Shown here: one piece after another, positions 17,069 through 25,649 of the stretch
Position numbering within the stretch: the stretch's first letter is position 1
Layout: every line of letters starts with the position of its first letter
Assembly (NCBI RefSeq): GCF_005503365.1
Contig: NZ_SCML01000010.1
Location: 1-64,000, forward strand
DNA length: 64,000 nucleotides
Source of the DNA: Hydrogenophaga sp. 2FB
GTDB lineage: Bacteria; Pseudomonadota; Gammaproteobacteria; Burkholderiales; Burkholderiaceae_C
Reading direction: 5' to 3'
Notes under the pieces: model-generated
Told to the model about the DNA's origin: nothing
What the model saw: the letters and a program-made list of their open reading frames with translations, nothing else
Databases searched by the model: none
Translations under genes and position numbers: made by a program

Positions 17069-17989
17069 ATGACCAGTCACTCAAAGTCTGTAAGTCAGGC
17101 CATGAGCCACGTCTACCACCGCCCCGAACTCGCTCGTGACATTGCAACGCAGCTTCTGAGACCCGGCGTCCTCGAGCAGGGCCTTCGCTCCGGCCTGTTC
17201 CTGTTCGGCCCGCGCCGCACCGGGAAAACCACCTTCGTGCTCCATGACCTCATACCGGCGCTGGAAAACGCAGGCGCGCTCGTGGTGTATGTGGACCTAT
17301 GGACCGATGTCAGCGCAGATCCCAGCACACTCATCCACACGGCACTGCGCACAGCATTGAAGGGCCTGCAGCCCACTACAGGAGACCTGTTGTACCGCCT
17401 CCCGCGGCTTAGAAACCCGGACTTTGCAACCACACGCTTGTCGTTCAGCTTCGAGACCGCAGAACTTGGCACCCCAACCGGCGCAACCATCGCACAGGTC
17501 GCGAAGGAAATTGTCGACCAGGCCAAGACCGATCTGGTCTTCATCGTCGATGAGGTCCAGCACATGCTCACCTCTGACGCTGGCCTCGCAATAATGCGAG
17601 CCTTCAAGGCAGCACGCGATGCCGTCAACGCCAGCCCCACCACACCCGGCCACTTCATCTTCATTGGCACCGGCTCACATCGCGCCCAGATTGTGGGGAT
17701 GACGGCGGGGGACCAATCCGCGTTCCTGGGGGCAACCTCCATCGAGCTCCCAACGCTGGGCGAGGACTACGTGCAATCTGTTCTCCTGACGCTGTCGCAG
17801 GAGAACATCAAAGTCATCCCGAGCCTTCTGGTGGCCAGTCAGTCGTTTGCCCTCCTCGGACGCCGTCCCGAGGAACTGCTGCGCGCCCTGCACATCCTGC
17901 AGCAGCATCATCCGCACGAGGCGGACCACTACTTTCCGGTCATCGCCGCCACGCTCAAGGAAGCCGCCGCGGACTTTGAAGCCAAGTAA
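17069..17989 (+). CDS. AAA ATPase, 306 aa
   Basis: Walker A LFGPRRTGKTTF (about residues 47-58) and Walker B DLVFIVDEVQHM (about 158-169), then a sensor-like IFIGTGSHRAQI, form a STAND/AAA_16-type ATPase core; the C-terminal 80 residues are helical. Start is uncertain: ATG at 17069 or 17102 (MSHVYHRPEL, a common beginning in relatives), neither with a good ribosome site. It lies 40 bp after the DUF2235 gene and about 200 bp before the XRE-tniQ pair; membership in either group is unclear. Confidence 0.8.
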   Translation: MTSHSKSVSQAMSHVYHRPELARDIATQLLRPGVLEQGLRSGLFLFGPRRTGKTTFVLHDLIPALENAGALVVYVDLWTDVSADPSTLIHTALRTALKGLQPTTGDLLYRLPRLRNPDFATTRLSFSFETAELGTPTGATIAQVAKEIVDQAKTDLVFIVDEVQHMLTSDAGLAIMRAFKAARDAVNASPTTPGHFIFIGTGSHRAQIVGMTAGDQSAFLGATSIELPTLGEDYVQSVLLTLSQENIKVIPSLLVASQSFALLGRRPEELLRALHILQQHHPHEADHYFPVIAATLKEAAADFEAK

Positions 17990-18168
17990 ATCGAAAACTT
18001 GGGCGTTCTCGCCGGCACCGTTTTCGGCAGCGTCGCTCTGGCTGGAGAGGACGCCGGCGTTCCTTCTCCGCCGCCGCACTTTGAGTGCCTACTCCGGCGA
18101 GCTCGGCCGCGAAGTCACCGCTGATACCGCACAAGGTCATCAAATCAAAATATGAACTTCCCAATTTG

Positions 18169-18185
18169 ATGCATTTATGCATAAT
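18169..18185. promoter_or_regulatory. Promoter/operator region of the XRE-tniQ pair
   Basis: Two copies of the palindrome ATGCAT (18169-18174, 18177-18182) flank TT, immediately followed by AAT so that CATAAT (18180-18185) can serve as a -10 box. Transcription from it would start near the ATG at 18192, so the XRE message could be leaderless; no Shine-Dalgarno site is visible. Confidence 0.4.
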
Positions 18186-18191
18186 CTTGGC

Positions 18192-18542
18192 ATGCACAAC
18201 GGAATCTTCGAAGCAGATGTTGCTCTTGCCAAGAGCAAAATGGAAGTGCTGGGCATCTCACAGCAATCGCTTTCGAAAAAGCTGAAAACCAGTCAGTCTC
18301 AGGTGAGTCGAGTCCTCTCCGGTCGAACATCTGCCTCCTCAAAGCTGGCGAGAGACTTATGCTTTTATGTGAATCAGTCAGTGCAATTCCTCGATAAATC
18401 GAGCATTGCCGCTAACGACGATCTCATGAACGCTCTGGCTGAAACTTGGGATGGAACGCCAGCCCATGCACGAGCCTTGGCCGTCGTGATCAGAAGCCTC
18501 GGAATGCTTCATCCCCACCCCACACGAGGGGACGGCGCATGA
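18192..18542 (+). CDS. XRE-family regulator upstream of the second tniQ, 116 aa
   Basis: A helix-turn-helix at about residues 15-45 (LGISQQSLSKKLKTSQSQVSRVLSG) is followed by a helical C-terminal part without a known ligand domain. The start at 18192 is preferred to an ATG at 18177, which lies inside the candidate operator. It overlaps the tniQ gene by 4 bases (ATGA), so its likely task is to control expression of that target-selection protein and perhaps the transposon. Confidence 0.78.
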   Translation: MHNGIFEADVALAKSKMEVLGISQQSLSKKLKTSQSQVSRVLSGRTSASSKLARDLCFYVNQSVQFLDKSSIAANDDLMNALAETWDGTPAHARALAVVIRSLGMLHPHPTRGDGA

Positions 18543-19651
18543 CGTACTGCGTGCCAGAGCCACTCGAGGATGAGCTGGCAGCGGGAATAGCCGGGCGGCT
18601 TGCACGACTCAATGGTCTGCCGTCGATCGCGATAGCCATCGATTGCATCTCTCGCGCAAGACGCCATCACGTCACCGAGAAGACCCCGAAACTTTGGCGA
18701 TTGGCAGAACTGGTTGGAAAGGAGCGATTCGATTTCGCCAATAGGCACTCCATGTTGCCAGCGCTATTTCCAGTGTCGCGATATCTAGACACCGCCAACG
18801 AACAGAGTTGCACGCAAAGCGTCGCGATGCTCCGAGGCATGCAGATACCCCATAAGGTATTGCGATGGTGTCAAGCTTGTGTCCAGCGCGATCTGGACAC
18901 GAGAGGGTTTGGCATCTGGAGGCGGAAGCACCAGCTGGCCGGTGTCGACGTCTGCTTGGAGCACGGGCTTGCGCTCGTAACAGCTGCGACACACGATGCA
19001 TTTCGACCCCCTGGTCATGCTTCCACCGTATGCTCCCCTTATCCATGCTCGAGCGAGTTGCAGCGGGAATGCAGTGTGGACTCCATTGCCAGGTTCCAGA
19101 GCCTCATGAGCCTCTGGCTGACGCGCCGAACTCCGTTGCGGGTGGCAGCTTGGGCGTCTGCGGTTGGCGCGAGATGTCGGGACGTCAACGTCCGAGTCGG
19201 AAATCTGGGCTCACTGCCGACGGTCTCGGACCTCTTGAGAGATCAGATGCCTCTTTCCTGGTTGCACCGCCACATGCCGGACGTTGCGAATAAAAGTCCT
19301 AAGGACTTCATCGGGAGAGTGGATGGCGCATGCCACGCCCAACGCGTTCCGTTTCCCAGCCTGATCTGCACGGCGATTTTGGCGGTCCTTTTTAGCTCAG
19401 CTGAAGAGGCGTCCGAAGCACTGGATTCGGCAGATCGCCAGCTCGCTGGCGACGGTCCCCTCAAAGTAGCGACCCAACTGGCCCTCAAGGACTTTGCGCG
19501 TGGCTCGGGTCTAGTGGAAGCCGGCCAACGACACGGCGTGAGTCTGCTTGTGCTGGAGGCAGCACTTCGAGAAAAACTTCTCAAGAAACATGCCAAATTT
19601 AAGTGCATCCCACCGCCGGCGGAGGCAACTCCGATGCATGTCCAAGCGTAA
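18539..19651 (+). CDS. Second TniQ-family protein, 370 aa
   Basis: Zinc motif CQAC (C111, C114), RRKHQL (H131) and CLEHGL (C139, H142) has exactly the spacing of the TniQ protein at 25633 (C-x2-C-x16-H-x7-C-x2-H). It fits the W-x-HQ-x-G-x2-x-C-x2-H core of TniQ/TnsD proteins, which link TnsC to a target site. The C-terminal part is helical and shorter than in TnsD. The gene begins in the stop of an XRE gene. Overall similarity to the other TniQ is low, so it is probably a separate target selector rather than a recent duplicate; this is inference. Confidence 0.75.
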   Translation: MTYCVPEPLEDELAAGIAGRLARLNGLPSIAIAIDCISRARRHHVTEKTPKLWRLAELVGKERFDFANRHSMLPALFPVSRYLDTANEQSCTQSVAMLRGMQIPHKVLRWCQACVQRDLDTRGFGIWRRKHQLAGVDVCLEHGLALVTAATHDAFRPPGHASTVCSPYPCSSELQRECSVDSIARFQSLMSLWLTRRTPLRVAAWASAVGARCRDVNVRVGNLGSLPTVSDLLRDQMPLSWLHRHMPDVANKSPKDFIGRVDGACHAQRVPFPSLICTAILAVLFSSAEEASEALDSADRQLAGDGPLKVATQLALKDFARGSGLVEAGQRHGVSLLVLEAALREKLLKKHAKFKCIPPPAEATPMHVQA

Positions 19652-19660
19652 GGCTCGTGG

Positions 19661-20506
19661 TCACGTCCAGTACGGCTCCTGAAAGTAATTCAGCTTGCAG
19701 AGCACCAGTTCACTCGGCGTCAGGCTCAGCCTGTTCTCGTCGATGTGTTTGTGGAAGGCACGATCCAGCCTCTCGGCTGTCTCAGGGTAACCGGTGGCAC
19801 CACGACAAATCTCGTGTGGGATCGGTGTGAAGGATTCAAAGAGTACCGAATCAAAATGCTGCGCCAACGCCAGAGCGATACCCCGCTCTTGAAAATGATG
19901 TACGTGCACGATGAGGAAGTCGTAGATCCGCAAGTAAAAACGCTGGACGAGGTGGTGGATTCCTCTCCTGCTGGCAAGACGAGCGCAAAGCACCAGCACC
20001 GCAAGTGCTTCAAGTGATCCCAGCAGGGTCACACTGTGAAACTTCCGGACTAGGAGGGATGTGTTCCTGTAGCGTGGCTCTGTAGGGCTGAGCATCCACC
20101 TGAGCAATCTGTTGCCGTCGTCATTGGTCTGCCCGATCAATTTGAAGGCCAGCACACGGGCATTGCGGTCTGGGCGTAAGCACTCCCAAAAGTCTGAATT
20201 GAAAGCCCGGCTGGACCCCGGTGCTGCCCCCTCTGCCAGATCGACCACGCGTGAGCAGGGTTTATGCCGTCCGCTTTTGTAGTACCCCCATCGTCGCTGG
20301 ACCTCCTTCCGCCTGCCTAGCGGCACAGGCTCTATGCGGCGCTGGAGCTCGGCGATCGTTGAGGTACGCGTTCGAGCTCTCAACTCGTTGAACCAGTAAA
20401 TCGTCCGCAGGGCATTTGGACTCAACTGCTGTGCCGACGAGTGGTATGCAAGGGGGTGTGCGGGGAAAGTAGCTTTTCCCGAAAAAGGGTCTTCCGAATC
20501 AAGCAC
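19661..20506 (-). CDS. Hypothetical protein in the tns region, 281 aa
   Basis: Starts at GTG 20506; the ribosome site is weak. The sequence is rich in Arg and aromatic residues, without a signal peptide; one moderately hydrophobic stretch (about residues 155-180, VTLLGSLEALAVLVLCARLA) could be a buried helix or membrane segment. RSDKH-type catalytic motifs were not found. No family recognised. It converges with the second tniQ (9 bp between stops) and is divergent from the 91-aa gene, so it sits inside the transposition locus. Confidence 0.6.
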   Translation of the reverse strand: MLDSEDPFSGKATFPAHPLAYHSSAQQLSPNALRTIYWFNELRARTRTSTIAELQRRIEPVPLGRRKEVQRRWGYYKSGRHKPCSRVVDLAEGAAPGSSRAFNSDFWECLRPDRNARVLAFKLIGQTNDDGNRLLRWMLSPTEPRYRNTSLLVRKFHSVTLLGSLEALAVLVLCARLASRRGIHHLVQRFYLRIYDFLIVHVHHFQERGIALALAQHFDSVLFESFTPIPHEICRGATGYPETAERLDRAFHKHIDENRLSLTPSELVLCKLNYFQEPYWT

Positions 20507-20603
20507 TTGCAGCGGCCCTTCCGAAAACTTCCTCCGAAATCGTCCCGGATATTCAGCGCGCGTATGTGTTCATAACATGGGCTCTCTCACGACAGGGCAC
20601 GAC

Positions 20604-20879
20604 ATGAACACCACGGAGCAGGACGAGAACACACAAGCGGAATTCCTGGATGACCTGACCTCGCAGCTGATCGAGCGGCATGGAGCAGTGCTTGGCTCTC
20701 GGGCACTGGCCAGAGAGTTGGGATACCCATCAGCCTCCGCCTTTCAGCAAGCGTTGGTCAGGAACACGGTTCCATTCACGGTCTTCAAACTGCCAAATCG
20801 TCGAGGCCACTTCGCTTTGACGATCGAGGTCGCGCGCTGGCTTAGCAAAGTCCGCGATCAGGCCAACCCATCAACCTAG
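20604..20879 (+). CDS. Small hypothetical protein, probable DNA-binding, 91 aa
   Basis: FLDDLTSQLIERHGAVLGSR followed by ALARELGYPSASAFQQAL resembles a winged-helix or excisionase-like reader in which LGYPSASAFQQA would be the recognition helix. The C-terminal part (FKLPNRRGHFALTIEVARWL) fits a wing. An in-frame ATG at 20577 would add 9 residues. It precedes the terminator hairpin and tnsA on the same strand, so a regulatory role for transposition is plausible but unproven. Confidence 0.6.
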   Translation: MNTTEQDENTQAEFLDDLTSQLIERHGAVLGSRALARELGYPSASAFQQALVRNTVPFTVFKLPNRRGHFALTIEVARWLSKVRDQANPST

Positions 20880-20913
20880 GAGGCACATACACCGCAGCGG
20901 ATTCACAAAAAGC

Positions 20914-20946
20914 AAAACGCCACCGGGTACCAGCCGATGGCGTTTT
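20914..20946. terminator. Hairpin terminator after the 91-aa gene
   Basis: AAAACGCCA (20914-20922) pairs with TGGCGTTTT (20938-20946) around a 15-base loop that can add three inner pairs. A-run before and T-run after make it usable on either strand. It separates the small gene from tnsA. Confidence 0.75.
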
Positions 20947-20952
20947 AGTCCG

Positions 20953-21023
20953 AAGGAAAACCCTCGGGTGTCGCACACCTGTAATTTACGCTCGGGCCTG
21001 CGCCTGAGTCAAGGGTTTTCCTT
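20953..21023 (+). ncRNA. Predicted three-way-junction structure ahead of tnsA
   Basis: An outer 12-bp stem, AAGGAAAACCCT (20953-20964) with AGGGTTTTCCTT (21012-21023), encloses two hairpins: GGTGT-CGC-ACACC (20967-20979) and CTCGGGC-CTGC-GCCTGAG (20991-21008, one G-T pair). A further small hairpin, CTGAC-CCCC-GTCAG (21042-21055), lies just before the tnsA ribosome site. This is consistent with a structured leader RNA, an attenuator or a DNA cruciform site; no known riboswitch class is recognised. Confidence 0.4.
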
Positions 21024-21071
21024 TCCTGTTCACGTTAATGGCTGACCCCCGTCAGTCGGAAAGGAATGCCC

Positions 21072-22058
21072 ATGGGCAAGACCATGCCATTCAGCCTCGG
21101 TCGGCTGAAGGAGATTGCACGCCGGCAGGACCCCCCGCGCTGGGGTCCGCACTACGAACCCGCGATTCGTGCAGTCCGGGAAGAGGCTCCGTCCGAAAGC
21201 AGGTTCTCGCAGGTGTGGTCCCGCCGACTGGAGCGGTATTGCCATGCGCTGTCCACCCCGGAACAGAGCGCTCTTCTGCTTGCTCTCCTGCACCCGAAGC
21301 TATTCGAGCTGCAGGAGCAGCGAATCCTTCACCCTAGCCCCAGGAGCCATCCCCTGGCGGGACACTCCAGTGCTGTGGGTATGGAACTGCCACCATTTTG
21401 CGGGACGGTACAGGTTTGCAAACGGCTGGACATGCTCGATCGTCATTCATGGGCGTGGATCGATTCGGACGATGGCCTGGAACGGCTACCGGTTCCGATC
21501 CCATTTATTGGCGACTTTCTGCTGTTTCTCCGGGATGAGCTGGGACCTTATTGCGTCAACTGGACGGTCAAAGCAACCGACGATGGCTTCATACGACGAA
21601 TGTCGCGATCTGGGCCACCCAAGGATCCAGTGGCTGACGAGCGAGCCGAGCGATCACGCCACGCCATCGAAGAGCGGTACTACGCCGACGCAGGCATTTC
21701 CACCGTGAGAGTGACCCAGAGCAGCATGCCTCGCACGTTCGTCAGCAATCTGCTCAGCTTGCTTCTGATGCAGCACCGCCATGCGGAACTTCAACCGTCC
21801 GCATACTGGCAGCTGTGCGAGCAGCTCCAGGCAAGCACCACCACAGGTCAGCCGCCATTCGAGATTGTTTTGTCGATTGTTCACAGGCACAACCTGCCGA
21901 TGGAAGAAGTCCGGTCGGCGTTTGCCACTGCGCTGCTGGTGGGGGATGTGCAAGCAGACCTGATGGATGGTCCAGTGCTGATCGACATACCGCTGCACCC
22001 CCGCAGGCGTGACCCATGGCAAGTGCTGGCTCCCTTGTTCCAGCGTCCCGCAGCGTGA
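21072..22058 (+). CDS. tnsA: TnsA-like transposon endonuclease, 328 aa
   Basis: Would cut the 5' ends of the transposon during cut-and-paste. A restriction-fold active site is visible: FELQEQRIL (E79), FIGDFLLFL (D148) and NWTVKATDD (T165-x-K167), matching the E...D...QxK pattern of Tn7 TnsA. The segment RHAIEERYYADAGISTVRVT also fits the family. Longer than Tn7 TnsA (273 aa). AAGGA lies 6 bases before the ATG at 21072; an ATG at 21066 is too close to it. First gene of the tnsABC-tniQ operon, preceded by the structured leader. Confidence 0.82.
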   Translation: MGKTMPFSLGRLKEIARRQDPPRWGPHYEPAIRAVREEAPSESRFSQVWSRRLERYCHALSTPEQSALLLALLHPKLFELQEQRILHPSPRSHPLAGHSSAVGMELPPFCGTVQVCKRLDMLDRHSWAWIDSDDGLERLPVPIPFIGDFLLFLRDELGPYCVNWTVKATDDGFIRRMSRSGPPKDPVADERAERSRHAIEERYYADAGISTVRVTQSSMPRTFVSNLLSLLLMQHRHAELQPSAYWQLCEQLQASTTTGQPPFEIVLSIVHRHNLPMEEVRSAFATALLVGDVQADLMDGPVLIDIPLHPRRRDPWQVLAPLFQRPAA

Positions 22059-22068
22059 GGAGCACACC

Positions 22069-24204
22069 ATGCAAATGGGATCTCAGCTGCACGCGCCGAA
22101 TGGCTTTGATGTTCTTTGCAAGGGCATCGTTTACCACCTGCTTCGAAACGACCCGAAAAAGCAGCGCGCCATTCTCGTGTCGTTCTGTCGCAAGGAGCCA
22201 AACAAGAAAAAGGCCTCAGGCAAACGAGGACGCAAGTCTGACAAGTCGCACGACCCTACACAAGATGGACCCCGTCTTGACAGCTTGGGCACATCGATCG
22301 AGGACTATTCGGCCGTTCTGTCGTTTCTCAGCAGCTTCCAGTTTGAACTTGGGCTCGGTGGCGGCGATATCTTGCTGTGCGAAGAGCAGCGCGAGTTGCC
22401 TCCGTGGTTTGGCACGCTGAAAATCGACGATCTCAGAGCGTGCGACCTGAGGCACCCGGATCGCAAGGTCAGCCATGAGGCGAGAACCAGCCGGCTGATG
22501 ACGCACTTGGAGCCGCTGGTTCACAACCTTGACCAGGTGCTTTCGGCTCTGCTCCCCGACAAGCTGATCAATGCCCATGCCAGGGCCTGCCAACCCGTCC
22601 AGCACGAAGGTCGATTTCGAACAGCTTTTTATGCCTACCTTTGCTTTGGCTGCACAACTTGGGCGTTGCACTATTCATTTCAAAGCATCGGCCGCTGGGA
22701 CAGGAAAAACTACCGGGGAAAACTGGGCCGTCCATCAGTACAGCAAGGTGCCCAGCATGGCCATGGATGTACCAGCCAGGAGATGCAGGATCGAATCATT
22801 GAAGGCTACCGGAAATTCAGTCGATCGGGTGTGCATCTCAACACCATCTACCGTCGCACAGTTGTACAAATTTTTGGTTGCGTGCCCCAAAAGGGTCCGT
22901 CGGGAAATATGAAGTTCATCCATCCAGCAGGACTTCCGTTCCCGAGCCAAGACCAGTTCAATTATCGAATCGGCCAAGCATTCCCGCTTAAGGAGAGGCA
23001 GACTCACAAGTATGGCCAGGCCCGTGTAAGGAACCACTTGACCCATTCGTTGGGGCGATTCACCGAATCGGTCAGCAGCCTGATGGAGCGGACGGAACAG
23101 GATGGCTATCAATGTAAAGAGGTATGCAAGGGCTACCTGCCCGGCAGTCATCTGCCGCCCCTGCTGACCGTGCGGATCCGATGCACGGCTTCCGGAATCA
23201 TCGCAGGCGTGGGCTTCTCGGTAGGCGCCGAGAGAGCATCGGCCTACCGCATGGCGATGTTCTGTGCCGCGATCGACAAGGTCAAGTTCGCACAGCTCTT
23301 TGGCTTGGAATTGTCGCCGCAAGACTGGCCCAGTCGAGGGATTTCTCCTCACGTGATCAACGACCGCGGGCCTGGCAGCACTTCCAAGGCGGACGGGAAG
23401 GAGGAGGCTTTCCAATTCATCATCAAGGAAGGCGCTCCCAGCTATTCTGGGCAGTCCAAGGCCACGGTGGAGACACTGCACCCAAAGGCCGTCAAGAAAG
23501 AGGGAAGCCCCACCTACAAGGAAACCCAAAAGTCGATTCCCCAGCTTGCGCAGCAAGAGATCCTTCGCGCCGTCCGCGACAACAACGCAACCGATGTCAC
23601 AAATCGGTTGAATCACCGCTCATTGATCGCCGGTGTGCAGCCCACTCCTGTGGCGATTTGGAACCACCTCGACAGCCTGGGCCGCAGCCACGCGGTGAAC
23701 ATGAGGTTTGAAGAGGCCGTCAGGGCCTACCTCACGCAGATCGAAGTAACGGTACAGGATGATGCAGTGTACTTTCGAGACGCCCGGTTCGCCTCAACAG
23801 CACTGACCGATTCGGGTGTGCTCCAAGCTGCGCACGACACCGGCCGGTTCAAACTTAAGGGCTACGCACTGGATGTGTGCGTGAGGCACATCTGGGTAGA
23901 TCTCGGCCACCAGTTGATCGAAGTGGACGCTCAACTTTCGATCCGCGATGGCAATGGCCAGCTTTACATGTCGGTCGTCGAGTTGGAGCAAATCCAGCAG
24001 ATTCGGCGGGATGGCAAACGGGAACACCAGCAACACCGACAGGCCGTCCATGCCGACTTCGAAATGCGACTCCAGAGCGTCACGGGTGAGAAATTCGACC
24101 AGTCGACCAACAAGCCTGGGCGCTCGAAGCGCGGAAAGAAGGTATCGATTGCGGATCGGCAGGCGACCGTGCCCCACATGCAGTTCACTGACGGACGCAA
24201 ATGA
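22069..24204 (+). CDS. tnsB: TnsB-like DDE transposase, 711 aa
   Basis: Joins transposon 3' ends to target DNA and binds the end repeats. DDE residues are visible: TEQDGYQCKEV (D345), VINDRGPGS (D432) and GQSKATVET (E468); the last two are separated by 35 residues, the D,D-35-E rule of retroviral-type integrases. The N-terminal 250 residues should hold the DNA-binding domains, and the charged C-terminus (NKPGRSKRGKKVSIADRQ) may contact TnsC. GGAG 8 bases before 22069 decides the start; an ATG at 22009 lies inside tnsA. It overlaps tnsC (ATGATG). Confidence 0.88.
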   Translation: MQMGSQLHAPNGFDVLCKGIVYHLLRNDPKKQRAILVSFCRKEPNKKKASGKRGRKSDKSHDPTQDGPRLDSLGTSIEDYSAVLSFLSSFQFELGLGGGDILLCEEQRELPPWFGTLKIDDLRACDLRHPDRKVSHEARTSRLMTHLEPLVHNLDQVLSALLPDKLINAHARACQPVQHEGRFRTAFYAYLCFGCTTWALHYSFQSIGRWDRKNYRGKLGRPSVQQGAQHGHGCTSQEMQDRIIEGYRKFSRSGVHLNTIYRRTVVQIFGCVPQKGPSGNMKFIHPAGLPFPSQDQFNYRIGQAFPLKERQTHKYGQARVRNHLTHSLGRFTESVSSLMERTEQDGYQCKEVCKGYLPGSHLPPLLTVRIRCTASGIIAGVGFSVGAERASAYRMAMFCAAIDKVKFAQLFGLELSPQDWPSRGISPHVINDRGPGSTSKADGKEEAFQFIIKEGAPSYSGQSKATVETLHPKAVKKEGSPTYKETQKSIPQLAQQEILRAVRDNNATDVTNRLNHRSLIAGVQPTPVAIWNHLDSLGRSHAVNMRFEEAVRAYLTQIEVTVQDDAVYFRDARFASTALTDSGVLQAAHDTGRFKLKGYALDVCVRHIWVDLGHQLIEVDAQLSIRDGNGQLYMSVVELEQIQQIRRDGKREHQQHRQAVHADFEMRLQSVTGEKFDQSTNKPGRSKRGKKVSIADRQATVPHMQFTDGRK

Positions 24205-25649
24205 TGGACGCAGACCCGACCGGTGACTGGCTGTCGTGGTTCGAGGGGCTTGAGACTGATGAGTCGATTCGCACCTTGGCGTACGCGCCCTGCCGGGAAA
24301 TCACTGGTCTTTCATCGATGCCATCTGAACAAGCTGGCAAAGCACTTGAGGACGCCTGGAAGGAGGTGTTCGTGCCAGGCAGGGACCATCTGGATTTGTT
24401 AAGGCGCCTCTTGCAGATTGCCAAGGCGTTCGCTCGAGACCAGTTCCCCACTCTCAATGCGTATAACCGGTTGCGAGGCGCCACACTGGCTGATGAAGGT
24501 CCGTCTGAGTCGCTGATCTGCCTGAGCGGACTCGCCGGAGTCAGCAAGTCATCGCTGATCAAGGCACTGCAGCGAGTGCTCCAGCCCGCGAACGGCACCA
24601 GGTACGCGGCGGCAGGTCAGGTGCTGTCCATACATCCCGTGACAGTGGCCACGATCAGCGGGAAACCCAGTGTCGCCAGCATCCTCAAATCACTTTCCAA
24701 CCCAGTCATTGCATCCAGCAATTCGGTGTACTCCCTGCCGTTTCTCAAGACACACCTTCGCGATTGGTTTGGGGCTACTGCGACCTGCATGCTGGCGGTC
24801 GACGAGATGCAGTTTTTCACCCAGAGCAGCACTGCCAGCACACAAACGTCACAACTCATCATGACGTTTGCCAATTTGGGTGTGCCGATGGTGTACATCG
24901 CCAACTACTCGCTGGTGAACAAGCTGAAAAAGCGCGCGCATGAGGAGACAGATCGACTGCTCGCACGCCATATGGTTCTGAATCCACCGACGGCCGACGA
25001 CCCTGTGTGGCGTGATGTCATCGACGAGTTGATGACGGTCTCGCCCTCAATATTCTTACTCGATTCGTCCCTGGATGGAGAGGAGCTCCATCGCTACACC
25101 GGTGGCCTGTATCGGTTGCTTCGGGAATTGCTTGCCGGAGCGTACCGAGACGTCCGCGACCAAGGTCGTTTCGAAGTCACGATGCAGGACGTGCGACGGG
25201 CCTACCGCGGCCGTAGCTTCAGCATCTACCGGCGAAATGTGGAGGCCTTGGCGTCGCTGGCGGTATCCCGCACGATGGAGGAAAGCCGTCCCGACTTGGT
25301 GTGTCCATTCGAGGATCTGAATCCTCCCGCATGGAGACGCCCTGCTCCTCCTCCACGAACTGCAGCGACTCAAGCATCACCCCAAGCCGTATCGACTCCC
25401 GAGGCGCTTATTCAAAGCACGCTGAGCGTCGCGGCCCGAGCGACGCTCAAACAGCTCCGGGATTCAGCCGTAGCTGCTGAAGACTCTGTCCCCGCCCCAA
25501 CGCCGAAGGCAAAAAGGGCCCGAATCGTTCCTGTCACCGCTGAGGCATTGCTGCGAGGAGATCAGCTCCTCCGGAGCACCTCACCGAAAGCACGCCGGCC
25601 AGTCCCTCAAGGCCCCGCAGAAGGTGCGTCCCATGAACAACCAGACTGA
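24201..25649 (+). CDS. tnsC: TnsC-like AAA+ regulator ATPase, 482 aa
   Basis: Bridges target selector and transposase. Walker A GLAGVSKSS (residues 110-118, with S in place of the usual G before K), Walker B CMLAVDEMQFF (D201, E202), and the NLGVPMVYIANYSLVNKL stretch match TnsC/TniB ATPases. The Pro/Ala-rich C-terminus (about 370-480) is low complexity and may be the TnsAB-binding tail. Overlaps tnsB by 4 bases and tniQ by 17 bases. Confidence 0.87.
   Translation: MMDADPTGDWLSWFEGLETDESIRTLAYAPCREITGLSSMPSEQAGKALEDAWKEVFVPGRDHLDLLRRLLQIAKAFARDQFPTLNAYNRLRGATLADEGPSESLICLSGLAGVSKSSLIKALQRVLQPANGTRYAAAGQVLSIHPVTVATISGKPSVASILKSLSNPVIASSNSVYSLPFLKTHLRDWFGATATCMLAVDEMQFFTQSSTASTQTSQLIMTFANLGVPMVYIANYSLVNKLKKRAHEETDRLLARHMVLNPPTADDPVWRDVIDELMTVSPSIFLLDSSLDGEELHRYTGGLYRLLRELLAGAYRDVRDQGRFEVTMQDVRRAYRGRSFSIYRRNVEALASLAVSRTMEESRPDLVCPFEDLNPPAWRRPAPPPRTAATQASPQAVSTPEALIQSTLSVAARATLKQLRDSAVAAEDSVPAPTPKAKRARIVPVTAEALLRGDQLLRSTSPKARRPVPQGPAEGASHEQPD

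Noticed and set aside
20953..21023. Integron attC site
   Set aside because: The stem lacks the GTTRRRY/RYYYAAC core sites, no integrase gene is present, and the structure is a three-way junction.
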